Of a DNA stretch of 47,382 nucleotides, positions 1-10,594 are shown one piece after another. The stretch lies in contig CAIPBJ010000111.1 in NCBI GenBank assembly GCA_903863255.1, positions 1 to 47,382 on the forward strand, in the 5' to 3' direction. Position 1 is the stretch's first letter. Every line of letters starts with the position of its first letter. Below the pieces are notes generated by a model, which saw only the letters and a program-made list of their open reading frames with translations, ran no database searches and had not been told where the DNA came from. Position numbers and translations under genes: made by a program. Origin of the DNA: an uncultured Methylophilaceae bacterium (GTDB taxonomy: Bacteria; Pseudomonadota; Gammaproteobacteria; Burkholderiales; Methylophilaceae).

Positions 1-18
1 AAAATCTTCTAGTTTCAT
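1..18 (-). CDS. pilO: PilO start (partial, first 6 codons)
   Basis: Reading leftwards from 18, an ATG begins M-K-L-E-D-F and runs off the window edge. It starts 3 bp after the pilN stop. PilO is the inner-membrane partner of PilN in the type IV pilus alignment complex and always follows pilN in the pilMNOPQ operon; a short acidic start of this kind fits the family. The call rests mainly on position, because only six residues are visible. Confidence 0.7.
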
Positions 19-21
19 GAA

Positions 22-609
22 TTATTGAACCTTAATCTTTTTGGATTTAGAGGTGTCATCAGCAGTCTTCTGCAATTTTTGCAGCGCATTCAGAGTGAAA
101 TCGTTGCGTTTTAATCCATTTACAGTCTCAGCCTTGATCTCAACCAGTCCTGGGGACTCCAGCCAGTCGGACAAGGAGAGGTTTCTAACAAGGGTGGCCA
201 CACGAGCATTTGTGTCCGCTACGCCTTCAAGGGTAATCAAGTTTCCTTGCTCCTTTATGGACCTCAGATACATACCTTCGGGAAGTTTGCGTGCGATCTC
301 ATCTAATAAAATAACAGCCTGTCCCCGGTTTGTCTGCAAATTCTCAACGACTTGCTTACGATCTAATACATCATTAATCTTACTTTTTAGGTCTTTAATC
401 TCATTTATGTCTTTATCGAGTTTGGCGATAGCTTTATCGAGTCTGTTATTTCTTGAGGTTTGATTGTCGATCTCGGCATCGATAAAAGTTTGTCCAGTAA
501 ATACAGTGCCCGCAGCCAGAATAATCACGGCCACGATCATTAGATTGAACTGGCGTTGACGCTCGATTCGTTTTATCTGCCTATGCGGTAAAAGATTGAT
601 TCTTATCAT
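22..609 (-). CDS. pilN: Type IV pilus inner-membrane protein PilN
   Basis: This 195-residue protein begins with the PilN signature MIRINLLPHR, the short cytoplasmic tail that docks into the groove of PilM. A membrane segment follows at about residues 22-42, then a periplasmic coiled coil (about 45-95) and a ferredoxin-like C-terminal domain that pairs with PilO. In the family PilN bridges the cytoplasmic ATPase/PilM side to PilO, PilP and the PilQ secretin during pilus assembly and twitching. Its ATG overlaps the pilM stop by 4 bp (ATGA), so the two are translationally coupled, and pilO begins 3 bp downstream. Length is normal. The identification is secure from the N-terminal motif and gene order. 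Confidence 0.95.
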   Translation of the reverse strand: MIRINLLPHRQIKRIERQRQFNLMIVAVIILAAGTVFTGQTFIDAEIDNQTSRNNRLDKAIAKLDKDINEIKDLKSKINDVLDRKQVVENLQTNRGQAVILLDEIARKLPEGMYLRSIKEQGNLITLEGVADTNARVATLVRNLSLSDWLESPGLVEIKAETVNGLKRNDFTLNALQKLQKTADDTSKSKKIKVQ

Positions 610-1679
610 TTGTCAAATCTCCGCAGTGCAAGACCGCAAGCAATCGTCAATGCAGGAGCATCTGCAAAAATCTGTTGTTGCCTGATGCGCGGATTTAACT
701 CCATTTGACTAAATGGATTGGCGATTATTGTATTGACCTGAGTTCGCTCTTGAACGATATTTGCAATCCCATTTATTGAGGCGCATCCACCTGCCAATAC
801 GATGTGATCAACTTGATTGTATTGTGTTGCACTTGTGAAGAACTGAAGCGCGCGACTGACTTCCAGCGCCAGCGATTGTATAAATGGTTGTAAGACTTCA
901 GCTTCATAGCTTTCAGGTAATCCGCCTTTTCTTTTTGCGATTTCTGCTTCTTCTATCGAAAGTCCGAATCGTCTCTGAATCTCTTGGGTCAACTGGGCGC
1001 CACCAAAAGCTTGTTCACGTATGTATACAGACTGATTGTCATGAAGAACATTAATATGCATGGTTGAGGAGCCGATGTCGACTATCATTACGGTCTGACC
1101 AGTTCCATTGTTTGGTAGCTGCTTGACAACCAATGAGTGGGCGGCCTCTGTTGCATAGGTCTCAATGTCCATAATGATTACCTTTAGGCCTGCACCCTCA
1201 GCAGCAGCAACACGGTCTTCAATCTTTTCTTTTCTTGACGCGGCAATCAGAACCTCGACTTCTGTCGAACTGGCTGGATTTGGACCAAGAACTTGAAAAT
1301 CAATATTAACCTCGTCTAATGGGAATGGAATATATTGATTCGCTTCAGATTCAACCTGAAACTCCATATCCTCTTCACGCAAACCGGCCTGCATGATAAC
1401 TTTTTTGCTTATTACAGCTGCGGCAGGTAAGGCGAGCGCAAGTCTTTTTTCACGTGTACCAAGAAGTTTCCATGCACGGCCTATCGCTTCAGCGACTTGC
1501 TCAAGATTGGATATATTGCCATCTACCACGGCATCTTTTGCAATGGGGGAGATAGAGTAGTTCTCAAGCCTGTAGGCGCTTTTGCTGCCTTCAACAAGCT
1601 CGACCATCTTTACGGACGCTGAAGTGATATCAACACCGATCAATGGTGGACTGCGATCTAAAAAAAAGTTGAATTTCAA
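606..1679 (-). CDS. pilM: Type IV pilus assembly protein PilM (actin-like ATPase)
   Basis: A 357-residue actin/FtsA-fold protein that binds ATP and the PilN tail on the cytoplasmic face of the membrane. Visible family motifs are IGVDITSASVKMVEL near residues 14-28 (phosphate 1), VDIGSSTMHINVL at about 200 (phosphate 2) and VLAGGCASINGI near 295 (adenosine loop). The start is TTG at 1677-1679, preceded by an AAAGGGA ribosome-binding site about 8 bp upstream; no ATG gives the expected N terminus. It is the first gene of the pilMNO operon and is divergent from mrcA with 166 bp between starts, the arrangement found in pseudomonads and many betaproteobacteria. Confidence 0.95.
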   Translation of the reverse strand: MKFNFFLDRSPPLIGVDITSASVKMVELVEGSKSAYRLENYSISPIAKDAVVDGNISNLEQVAEAIGRAWKLLGTREKRLALALPAAAVISKKVIMQAGLREEDMEFQVESEANQYIPFPLDEVNIDFQVLGPNPASSTEVEVLIAASRKEKIEDRVAAAEGAGLKVIIMDIETYATEAAHSLVVKQLPNNGTGQTVMIVDIGSSTMHINVLHDNQSVYIREQAFGGAQLTQEIQRRFGLSIEEAEIAKRKGGLPESYEAEVLQPFIQSLALEVSRALQFFTSATQYNQVDHIVLAGGCASINGIANIVQERTQVNTIIANPFSQMELNPRIRQQQIFADAPALTIACGLALRRFDK

Positions 1680-1845
1680 ATTGAAATTCCCTTTCTAAAT
1701 TGGTTAGTTACGCACAATACTCATAATTTACCTTAAATGCTAGCAACAACTATAAATACTGTAAAGCTAATTTTTATTTTTAATTTATTCAATGTGACAC
1801 ATATGGTACATTTACCACATTATTATATTTCGATTCAAACTAGAA
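1680..1845. promoter_or_regulatory. Divergent pilM/mrcA control region
   Basis: This AT-rich 166 bp spacer must hold the promoters of both divergent units. It contains a short inverted repeat, TGGTA-CATT-TACCA, at 1804-1817, about 30 bp before the mrcA start, and AT-rich -10-like stretches around 1819-1829. No hexamer pair with good spacing stands out on either strand, so I do not assign transcription starts. Confidence 0.3.
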
Positions 1846-4185
1846 ATGTTCTTAAAAAAATGGTTGCAAATAACGTTGGTCACTGCCCTGGTTTTAGGCT
1901 TGGTTGGAATCGCTCTACTAGGTTTTGCAGCCGCGCTGATCTATCCAGAACTGCCATCTCTTGAAACCCTTACGAATTATCAGCCTAAGTTACCACTTCG
2001 TGTCTATTCGGAAGATGGTTACATGATAGGGGAGTTTGGGGAAGAGAGACGAGCATTTGTAACAATCGACAAGTACCCAAAAAATATGAAGTCTGCCGTT
2101 CTTGCCATAGAAGACAGACGCTTCTACCAACACAATGGTGTTGATATTCACGGTATTCTTCGTGCCGTAGTTAATAATCTCACGGGTAAAGGACGGGAAG
2201 GTGCCAGTACAATCACCATGCAAGTTGCAAAAAACTTTTTCTCTCATGGCGAGAGAAATTTAAAAGTTAAAATTTATGAAATATGTTTGTCTTTAAAGAT
2301 AGAGCACAGTTTAAGTAAAGATAAAATACTTGAATTGTATTTTAATCAAATCTATTTGGGACAAAGAGCTTACGGATTTGCCGCTGCATCTCAGGTTTAT
2401 TTCGGTAAACCCTTAGACAAACTTACATTGGCAGAAACCGCACTTCTTGCAGGCCTGCCTAAGGCCCCATCCGGATACAATCCTTTTTTGCATCCTAAAC
2501 GGGCAATCACCCGCCAACATGAGGTCTTGAATAATATGTGGCGTTTTGGTTTCATTGATGAGGCTTCATATAAGGAAGCCCTTAATCAACCCCTTGTTTT
2601 TAAAACGTCGAAACAATCCAGCGATTTGTCAGCTGATTACGTTGCTGAAATCGTACGTCAAGCAATGTACGAGCGATATCAGGATAAAATTTATAGCAGT
2701 GGGCTTAAAGTCTATACAACAATCCTTAAAACGAATCAAGAAGCTGCAAATGCATCTGCATTACAAGGGATTCTGGATTACGATCAACGTCATGGTTATC
2801 GAGGTCCGGAAAAACAATTGGATCTGAAAAATCCCGATGAATCTTTGGATAAGCAACTGGATGAGTTTGAAGAGTATGGTGGGCTTATTCCAGCAATCGT
2901 GACTTCTGTTGGTGAGAAGCAAATAAAAGTTCATGCTCAGAATGGTGAGGACTTGACGATTTCAGGTGATGGATTGAGTCTCGTTCAAAGGTATATAACC
3001 GATAAGAATAAGAGTCGGGTTGATGAAAAGTTACAGATTAGAATAGGTTCTGTTGTCCGTATAGCTAAAATTTCTGACTCCTGGAAAGTCACTCAGTTGC
3101 CGCAAGTCGAATCAGCATTTGTTGCAATGGATCCTCAAACGGGAGCGGTTCGTGCCCTTTTTGGGGGATTTGATTTTAATAGAAATAAATTTAATCATGT
3201 CACTCAGGCTTGGCGTCAGCCTGGTTCAAGTTTTAAACCATTTATTTATTCGGCCGCATTGGAAAAAGGCTACACACCAGCAAGCATAGTGGAAGATGAA
3301 CCGATTACTTTTCCAGCAAGCCAAATGGGAATGGCTGAAGATTGGGTGCCTCATAATTTTGATGATAAGTACGAAGGCCCAATCCGGCTTAGAACGGCGC
3401 TTACAAAATCAAAAAATATGGTGTCGATACGAGTACTGGATTCGATAGGGGTAAAATATGCACAGGACTATATCACGCGTTTTGGATTTTCAGCTAAGGA
3501 TCATCCGGCGTATTTAACAATGGCTCTTGGTGCTGGTTCCGTTACGCCTTGGCAGTTGGCTGAAGCATATTCGGTCTTTGCTAATGGTGGCTTTCATGTA
3601 AAACCTTACCTAATAAGTAAGATCGTTAATAGTAAGGGGGAAGTTGTCGAGCAAGCAACTATTCTTCCTGCTGGCAATGGAGCGCCACGAGTAATTGACA
3701 GCAGAAATGCATTTATCATGACATCCATGATGCAGGACGTTACCAGAGTGGGTACGGCTGCCAAAGCAAGGCAGTTGGGTAGGGATGATCTCGCGGGCAA
3801 AACAGGAACAACAAACAACCAGTTTGATACATGGTTTGCAGGATATAACCCTAAACAAGTCGCCGTGGTTTGGATGGGTTTCGATCAGCCACAATCCCTT
3901 GGAAAAAGTGAAACTGGTGGTTTAACGGCTCTTCCGACCTGGATTCACTATATGTCGGTCGTCTTAAAAGGGGTGCCAGATTTGCCTTATGAGGTGCCTG
4001 AGGGAGTTGATTCAATTAAAATCGATTTGCTAACTGGAACAAGAGCCAAGGAGAATGAGAGTGGCTACTACGATTATTTTTATCGTGAGTACCCTCCTCC
4101 TGAATTGGAGCAATCTTTTGAGCCAATTCCTGGTTCATCAAACAACACTGGAAACAGTCAACTTCAACCAGAACAACTTTATTAG
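1846..4185 (+). CDS. mrcA: Penicillin-binding protein 1A, bifunctional glycosyltransferase/transpeptidase
   Basis: A class A penicillin-binding protein of 779 residues that polymerises lipid II glycan strands and cross-links their peptides in the periplasm. An N-terminal anchor spans about residues 10-32. The GT51 domain carries AIEDRRFYQHNGVD with catalytic Glu89, followed by GASTITMQVAKN. The transpeptidase domain has the SxxK motif SSFK (Ser461, Lys464), SKN (522-524) and KTGT (652-655). An OB-like insert lies between the domains at roughly 315-420, as in PBP1A. The family is usually 750-850 residues, so this is full length. It ends with a Pro/Ser/Asn/Gln-rich tail. A gene of unknown function starts 6 bp downstream and is probably co-transcribed. 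Confidence 0.96.
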   Translation: MFLKKWLQITLVTALVLGLVGIALLGFAAALIYPELPSLETLTNYQPKLPLRVYSEDGYMIGEFGEERRAFVTIDKYPKNMKSAVLAIEDRRFYQHNGVDIHGILRAVVNNLTGKGREGASTITMQVAKNFFSHGERNLKVKIYEICLSLKIEHSLSKDKILELYFNQIYLGQRAYGFAAASQVYFGKPLDKLTLAETALLAGLPKAPSGYNPFLHPKRAITRQHEVLNNMWRFGFIDEASYKEALNQPLVFKTSKQSSDLSADYVAEIVRQAMYERYQDKIYSSGLKVYTTILKTNQEAANASALQGILDYDQRHGYRGPEKQLDLKNPDESLDKQLDEFEEYGGLIPAIVTSVGEKQIKVHAQNGEDLTISGDGLSLVQRYITDKNKSRVDEKLQIRIGSVVRIAKISDSWKVTQLPQVESAFVAMDPQTGAVRALFGGFDFNRNKFNHVTQAWRQPGSSFKPFIYSAALEKGYTPASIVEDEPITFPASQMGMAEDWVPHNFDDKYEGPIRLRTALTKSKNMVSIRVLDSIGVKYAQDYITRFGFSAKDHPAYLTMALGAGSVTPWQLAEAYSVFANGGFHVKPYLISKIVNSKGEVVEQATILPAGNGAPRVIDSRNAFIMTSMMQDVTRVGTAAKARQLGRDDLAGKTGTTNNQFDTWFAGYNPKQVAVVWMGFDQPQSLGKSETGGLTALPTWIHYMSVVLKGVPDLPYEVPEGVDSIKIDLLTGTRAKENESGYYDYFYREYPPPELEQSFEPIPGSSNNTGNSQLQPEQLY

Positions 4186-4191
4186 GTAATC

Positions 4192-5844
<1,653 letters not shown>

Positions 5845-6633
5845 TTATGCGAATATTTTGGCAAGTTCACTTCCGGGATCGGGCTGGCGCATGAACGCCT
5901 CGCCAACTAAAAAAGTATGAACATGATTCCTTCGCATAAGTTGTACATCTTCTTTGGTAAAGATTCCACTCTCAGTCACAACGATTTTATTTTCGGGAAT
6001 TCGATCAAGCAAGCTAAGCGTTACATCAAGTGAAACATTGAAGGTACGAAGGTCTCGATTGTTTATTCCCAATAACGGGGTGTCAAGTTTAAGCGCGTTA
6101 TCAAGCTCATCACTATTATGTATTTCCACGAGTACTGACATCCCAAGTTCATTCGCTATTGATTCAAGTCGAATCATGGTAGAAACGTCAAGTGCAGCTG
6201 CAATAAGCAAGATGCAATCTGCACCCATGGCGCGAGCCTCATAGACCTGATAAGGGTCAATCATGAAATCTTTTCTTAATACGGGCAAATTGCAAGCAGA
6301 ACGTGCTTCCATCAAATATTCACTTGAGCCCTGAAAAAACTGTTTGTCTGTTAGTACAGATAAACAGGCTGCGCCACCATTTTGGTAGCTTACCGCAATC
6401 TCTGCAGGTTTGAAGTCTTGACGAATTATCCCTTTCGAAGGGCTCGCCTTTTTAATTTCTGCAATTACCGCAGCTTTGCCAGCATCTATCTTTGATTGAA
6501 TACCACCTACAAAATTCCGCGTGGGTGGCATGGCCAGAGCCTCTTCCTGGATAACACTAAAGGGCTTGCCAATTAACGAATGCGCTACTTCGGAGGTCTT
6601 TACTTCTAAGATTCTTTTTAAAATATCGGACAT
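5845..6633 (-). CDS. trpC: Indole-3-glycerol phosphate synthase
   Basis: A 262-residue TIM-barrel enzyme that cyclises 1-(2-carboxyphenylamino)-1-deoxyribulose-5-phosphate to indole-3-glycerol phosphate in tryptophan synthesis. Diagnostic motifs are [14 protein letters not shown] (catalytic Lys, about residues 54-67), the strand [20 protein letters not shown], and near the C terminus [12 protein letters not shown] and VTESGIFT. It is a monofunctional TrpC: there is no fused PRA isomerase (TrpF) domain, so trpF must be elsewhere. The gap from trpD is 53 bp, the largest inside the trpEGDC cluster, and the ribosome-binding site is weak. Confidence 0.97.
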   Translation of the reverse strand: MSDILKRILEVKTSEVAHSLIGKPFSVIQEEALAMPPTRNFVGGIQSKIDAGKAAVIAEIKKASPSKGIIRQDFKPAEIAVSYQNGGAACLSVLTDKQFFQGSSEYLMEARSACNLPVLRKDFMIDPYQVYEARAMGADCILLIAAALDVSTMIRLESIANELGMSVLVEIHNSDELDNALKLDTPLLGINNRDLRTFNVSLDVTLSLLDRIPENKIVVTESGIFTKEDVQLMRRNHVHTFLVGEAFMRQPDPGSELAKIFA

Positions 6634-6686
6634 GATTTAACTTTTATAGTTTGAAGTAAAACATTGTTTATAACATGGTGTATATA

Positions 6687-7721
6687 TTAACTTGTAAGGG
6701 GTGTTTCATTGCTTTGAGCAATAAGGTCATTAAGTTTTCTCAAACTCGCACCATTATCAATAACTTTTGCTGCTTTAACGATGCCAGCACCCAGGTTTTC
6801 AGCCAATCCAGAAACATATATTGCTGCCCCGGCGTTCAGCAATACAATATCGCGGGCAGGTACATGTTTTCCGTTCAATACGTCTAGAATCATATTTTTG
6901 GATTCATCTACCGTTTTGACTTGAATATCTTCCAATTTATGAGGGCTTAAGCTAAACATTTCAGGTTTAATTATATATTCATTAACGATGCCGTTTTTTA
7001 GTTCTGCGATGAAAGTCTCACCTGAGAAAGATATTTCATCCATGCCATCTGCACCATGCACAACCAAGACATGAGTGCTGCCTAATTTCTTCAGGACTGA
7101 GGCAAGTTTTGATGTCAGCTTCCTGTCAAAGACTCCCATGATCTGACGTTTTGCATTGGCTGGATTGGTTAAAGGGCCTAATAAGTTAAATATTGTCCTT
7201 ACGCCGAGTTCTTTTCTTACAGGAGCAGCGTGCTTCATTGCGCTATGATGATTCGGAGCAAACATGAAACCAATGCCGATGTCTTCAATACTTTTTGCTA
7301 CTTCATCAGGAGCTTGATTGACGTTCAATCCCAGTTTCTCTAATACATCCGCACTTCCACAGGTTGAAGAAACCGATCGTCCACCATGCTTGGCAACTTT
7401 TGCTCCAGCAGCGGCTGCAACGAAAGCGCAGGCTGTTGAAATATTGAAAGTTTGTATACTGTCGCCCCCAGTTCCGCAGGTATCGATTAGATGAGTATGA
7501 TCTCCAATCTTAACCTTGCTGGAAAGCTCTCTCATAACTTCTGCAGCGGCAGCAATTTCATCAACGGTTTCACCTTTCATGCGAAGGGCAATAGTCAATC
7601 CTGCGATCTGGGCTGATGTTAACTCGCCCCTCATGACTTTTCTCATGATCGAAAGCATGGTGTCATGGTCTAGGTCATTACGATTGAGTATTCTTTCAAG
7701 TGTTTTCTTGAATTCTGGCAT
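6687..7721 (-). CDS. trpD: Anthranilate phosphoribosyltransferase
   Basis: Transfers phosphoribosyl from PRPP to anthranilate. The 344-residue protein shows the family's PRPP/metal motif CGTGGDSIQTFNISTACAFV (about residues 81-100), KHGGRSVSSTCGSADVLEKLG shortly after, and HHSAMKHAAPVRKELGVRTI and NLLGPLTNPAN in the middle. An N-terminal helical domain (about 1-70) handles dimerisation. A GGAAATTAG stretch just before the ATG acts as a ribosome-binding site, 19 bp after trpG. TrpD and TrpG are separate genes here, unlike the fused enterobacterial TrpGD. Confidence 0.97.
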   Translation of the reverse strand: MPEFKKTLERILNRNDLDHDTMLSIMRKVMRGELTSAQIAGLTIALRMKGETVDEIAAAAEVMRELSSKVKIGDHTHLIDTCGTGGDSIQTFNISTACAFVAAAAGAKVAKHGGRSVSSTCGSADVLEKLGLNVNQAPDEVAKSIEDIGIGFMFAPNHHSAMKHAAPVRKELGVRTIFNLLGPLTNPANAKRQIMGVFDRKLTSKLASVLKKLGSTHVLVVHGADGMDEISFSGETFIAELKNGIVNEYIIKPEMFSLSPHKLEDIQVKTVDESKNMILDVLNGKHVPARDIVLLNAGAAIYVSGLAENLGAGIVKAAKVIDNGASLRKLNDLIAQSNETPLTS

Positions 7722-7740
7722 CTAATTTCCAAATATACTT

Positions 7741-8307
7741 TTATTTAGACTTTAAGAAGTTATCCAATAGCTCATGCCCATATTCGGTCAGTATGGATTC
7801 AGGATGAAATTGAACTCCTTCAATTGGCATGCTTTTATGTTTGACACCCATGATTTCATCATCATCTGTCCATGCGGTAATCTCTAAACATTCAGGTATC
7901 GTTGACCGGTCAATGACGAGTGAGTGATACCTCGTAGCAGTATATGGATTAGGAAGGTCTTTAAAAACGCCAATATTTTTATGATAGATTTGAGAAGTTT
8001 TTCCATGCATCAGGCGCTTGGCGTGAATAATTTTTCCACCAAAAGCCTGGCCAATACTTTGGTGGCCAAGGCATACGCCAAGGATTGGAATTTTTCCTGC
8101 AAACTCATGAATCAAAGCTAGCGATATTCCTGCTTCATTTGGCGTGCAAGGGCCTGGGGAAATTACGATTTTATCGGGATTGATCTCCTCGATCTTCTTT
8201 AGATCAATTTGATCGTTTCGAAATACCAAAACTTCTTGACCCAGCTCGCCAAAATATTGAACAAGGTTGTATGTAAAGGAATCATAGTTATCTATCATCA
8301 ATAGCAT
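7741..8307 (-). CDS. trpG: Anthranilate synthase component II (glutamine amidotransferase)
   Basis: Class I glutamine amidotransferase subunit that supplies ammonia to TrpE; in many bacteria the same subunit also serves para-aminobenzoate synthase, and no separate pabA is visible here. Catalytic Cys lies in [15 protein letters not shown] and the His/Glu pair in [15 protein letters not shown] chose the ATG at 8305-8307 (188 residues, starting [14 protein letters not shown]), because an AAGGTGAGG ribosome-binding site sits about 8 bp upstream inside the end of trpE and family proteins begin here. An in-frame GTG at 8317-8319 would add four residues. The start lies 1 bp after the trpE stop, so coupling is likely. 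Confidence 0.96.
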   Translation of the reverse strand: MLLMIDNYDSFTYNLVQYFGELGQEVLVFRNDQIDLKKIEEINPDKIVISPGPCTPNEAGISLALIHEFAGKIPILGVCLGHQSIGQAFGGKIIHAKRLMHGKTSQIYHKNIGVFKDLPNPYTATRYHSLVIDRSTIPECLEITAWTDDDEIMGVKHKSMPIEGVQFHPESILTEYGHELLDNFLKSK

Positions 8308-8308
8308 A

Positions 8309-9817
8309 TTATGCCTCACCTTCGAACTTTAGATTGTAATCGAGGCCGTCCAGAACCAATTCTGCAGCTCGAATGGCCGCTCTGGCTTTGTTTTGGGTTT
8401 CATCCCACTCGTTTTGAGGTAAGGAGTCAGCAACGATACCAGCTCCAGCTTGTATGTATAAGGTTTGGTTTTTAATCACTGCCGTACGGATGGCAATGGC
8501 CACATCCATGTCTCCATTAAAACTTAAGTATCCAACTGCCCCAGCATAAATCCCACGCTTGGAGGGTTCAAGTTCATCTATGATTTCCATTGCCCTGACT
8601 TTGGGTGCGCCTGAAACAGTACCGGCAGGAAAGGTTGCCTTGATAACATCAATTGCATCCATGCCAGGTTTGAGTTTACCTTCGACATTTGAAACGATAT
8701 GCATTACATGAGAGTAACGTTCGATCACCATATTTTCAGTAACTTTTACAGAACCAATCTGAGCGACTCGACCGACGTCGTTTCTTCCCAAATCCATTAG
8801 TTGAACATGTTCAGCACACTCTTTGGGGTCAGCCAATAGCTCTTCCGCCAATGCATTATCAGTTTCACGGTCCTTTCCTCTTGGTCTGGTTCCTGCGATG
8901 GGTCGTGCGGTAACCGTGTCGCCTTCCAGTCTTACCAGGATTTCTGGAGAGGCACCAACTACAAAATGATCCCCCATGTCGTAATAAAACATATAAGGTG
9001 AGGGGTTCAGGCTTCTATATGCTCTGTATAAGGAAAGAGGCGAAGCGGTGAAAGGCTGAGACATTCTCTGGGAAAGAACAACTTGCATGATGTCACCGTC
9101 AAATATGTACTGCTTGCATTTATCGACGGCTGCTTTGAAATTTGCCTCGCCAAACTCGGATTCAGCCTTTACGGAAGGCATCGCTTTGACTTCTGGAATG
9201 TCAACTGAAACCCTCATTTGCTTTATAAGCGACTCCAGTCTTGATATCGCGTCTTCGTAGGCTTGATCTTCGCTAGGATCCGCATAGACTATAAAGTACA
9301 ATTTTCCAGATAAATTATCTACAACGGCCAGTTCTTCAGAAACCATTAGAAGGATATCGGGTACATTCAGCTTGTCGGTCTTTTTATGATTATTTTTAGC
9401 GAGACGAGGCTCAATATATTTGATGGTCTCGTAACCAAAATAACCGGCCAAGCCTCCTGTAAAACGAGGTAATCCGTTATGACTTGGTGTTTTAAAGCGA
9501 GATATGAATTCTTTAATAAAATCCAAAGGATTCGATTCGGAATTGGATTCGATAATTTTTTGATTCTGAATGACCTGAATCTGATTTCCTTCAACCACTA
9601 TGCGGGTCTTGGCTGGCAAGCCAATGATCGAATAGCGCCCAAAACGTTCACCACCCTGAACGGATTCAAGAAGATAGGAGAAAGGTCTGTTTGCTAGTTT
9701 TAGATAAAGCGATAATGGGGTGTCAAGGTCTGCGAATGTCTCGATAACTAACGGAATGCGATTGAAACCCAGTGATGCAAGATTTTCGAACTCTTTTTTG
9801 TTGATGGTGTAAAACAT
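8309..9817 (-). CDS. trpE: Anthranilate synthase component I
   Basis: Chorismate-binding subunit that makes anthranilate with TrpG, the committed step of tryptophan synthesis. The 502-residue protein has the feedback-site motif [18 protein letters not shown] (about residues 49-66) expected of a Trp-inhibited enzyme, and the catalytic core with [56 protein letters not shown] and [27 protein letters not shown] ribosome-binding site lies 8 bp before the ATG. A 104 bp spacer separates it from gph and contains the trpL leader peptide. Confidence 0.97.
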   Translation of the reverse strand: MFYTINKKEFENLASLGFNRIPLVIETFADLDTPLSLYLKLANRPFSYLLESVQGGERFGRYSIIGLPAKTRIVVEGNQIQVIQNQKIIESNSESNPLDFIKEFISRFKTPSHNGLPRFTGGLAGYFGYETIKYIEPRLAKNNHKKTDKLNVPDILLMVSEELAVVDNLSGKLYFIVYADPSEDQAYEDAISRLESLIKQMRVSVDIPEVKAMPSVKAESEFGEANFKAAVDKCKQYIFDGDIMQVVLSQRMSQPFTASPLSLYRAYRSLNPSPYMFYYDMGDHFVVGASPEILVRLEGDTVTARPIAGTRPRGKDRETDNALAEELLADPKECAEHVQLMDLGRNDVGRVAQIGSVKVTENMVIERYSHVMHIVSNVEGKLKPGMDAIDVIKATFPAGTVSGAPKVRAMEIIDELEPSKRGIYAGAVGYLSFNGDMDVAIAIRTAVIKNQTLYIQAGAGIVADSLPQNEWDETQNKARAAIRAAELVLDGLDYNLKFEGEA

Positions 9818-9880
9818 GAAAATATCCTTAAGTCTAAAAGTTTGCCTATAGGCGGCTTATATATTTTTGCGGACTCTAAT
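9818..9880 (-). promoter_or_regulatory. trp leader RNA between trpL and trpE (candidate attenuator)
   Basis: On the minus-strand RNA, the octamer GGUGGCUU, which covers the last two Trp codons of trpL (9891-9884), can pair with AAGCCGCC (9858-9851), with one G-U wobble. The second octamer shares three bases with the palindrome GCCUAUAGGC (9853-9844), so the two structures exclude each other. This is the kind of alternative pairing a ribosome-stalling leader uses. However, I see no GC-rich stem followed by a long U-run before trpE, so a classic intrinsic attenuator is not demonstrated. Control of trpE translation or of Rho access is equally possible. Confidence 0.45.
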
Positions 9881-9919
9881 TCAAAGCCACCATCGCCAAC
9901 TTCTTAACTTCACTTTCAT
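9881..9919 (-). CDS. trpL: trp operon leader peptide, Trp-rich (12 residues)
   Basis: A short reading frame between gph and trpE encodes MKVKLRSWRWWL then TGA: three Trp codons in the last five sense codons, two of them adjacent. The ATG is 2 bp after the gph stop and has an AAGG ribosome-binding site with 7 bp spacing, embedded in the end of gph. Trp is rare, so three codons in twelve directly ahead of trpE is unlikely by chance and matches the logic of trp leader peptides, where uncharged tRNA-Trp stalls the ribosome and switches expression of the structural genes. The peptide itself needs no function. Because it directly follows gph, read-through mRNA from rpe-gph would be sensed too. Confidence 0.75.
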   Translation of the reverse strand: MKVKLRSWRWWL

Positions 9920-9921
9920 GC

Positions 9922-10587
9922 TTATGCCTTCATCAATAATTTAGCAGCTTCGAGTATCGAAGATACTTCACGGTCACTTTTCAATGTCCCTGAGCTTGAA
10001 TTGTAACCATACGGGACTGAAAAAATATAGCTGCCAGCCGATCTGGCAGCTTCAACGTCGGAAATAGAGTCACCTATCATCAAAAGTTCATTGGGCTTGA
10101 TTCCAAACTCTTCACATACTCTGTATAAAGGTAAAGGATCTGGTTTTTTTCTAGGTAAACTATCGCCGGATAATACAATTTCAAAATAGTCGTACAAATT
10201 CATTGCTTTTAATAATGGAATCGTGAATTTCTCTGGTTTGTTCGTAATACATGCCATTCTAAACTTACCGTTCTGCAACAAATCCAATCCATCCCTCACA
10301 CCTGGATACAGCTCTGATTTCAAGTGTAAGACATCTGCATAATTCTCGAAAAAACTACTCATAGCCCTTTTAAGCAAGGCAGCATCTGGTTCGGATTCCA
10401 TTTCTCCAGTAAGCAAGCGTTTCACGAGCTTTTCAGCACCATTGCCGATATAACTCATTACTTGGCTGAGCGAGACAGATGCCATCTGAAGGTCGGACAG
10501 CATTCTATTTGCAGCTTCAGCTAAGTCTGGCGCTGTGTTAAGCAACGTACCATCAAGGTCAATTGCAACCGCTTTTACAGCAATCAT
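9922..10587 (-). CDS. gph: Phosphoglycolate phosphatase (HAD family)
   Basis: Dephosphorylates 2-phosphoglycolate, a by-product of DNA repair and of RuBisCO oxygenation. HAD motif I is IDLDGTLLN (nucleophile Asp10, acid/base Asp12), motif II includes ACITNKP, motif III the Lys of PRKKPDPLPLY, and motif IV GDSISDVEAARSAG. I take the ATG at 10585-10587, giving 221 residues as in the family. An open frame continues upstream to 10674, but that part lies inside rpe and has no homologous look. The start is 7 bp after the rpe stop; the ribosome-binding site is poor, so coupling with rpe is likely. The gene ends 2 bp before trpL. Confidence 0.93.
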   Translation of the reverse strand: MIAVKAVAIDLDGTLLNTAPDLAEAANRMLSDLQMASVSLSQVMSYIGNGAEKLVKRLLTGEMESEPDAALLKRAMSSFFENYADVLHLKSELYPGVRDGLDLLQNGKFRMACITNKPEKFTIPLLKAMNLYDYFEIVLSGDSLPRKKPDPLPLYRVCEEFGIKPNELLMIGDSISDVEAARSAGSYIFSVPYGYNSSSGTLKSDREVSSILEAAKLLMKA

Positions 10588-10594
10588 TAATCGA

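Noticed and set aside
8308-8319. Longer TrpG start at GTG 8319
   Set aside because: The ATG at 8307 has a well-placed ribosome-binding site and gives the N terminus the family uses; the extra four residues have no support.
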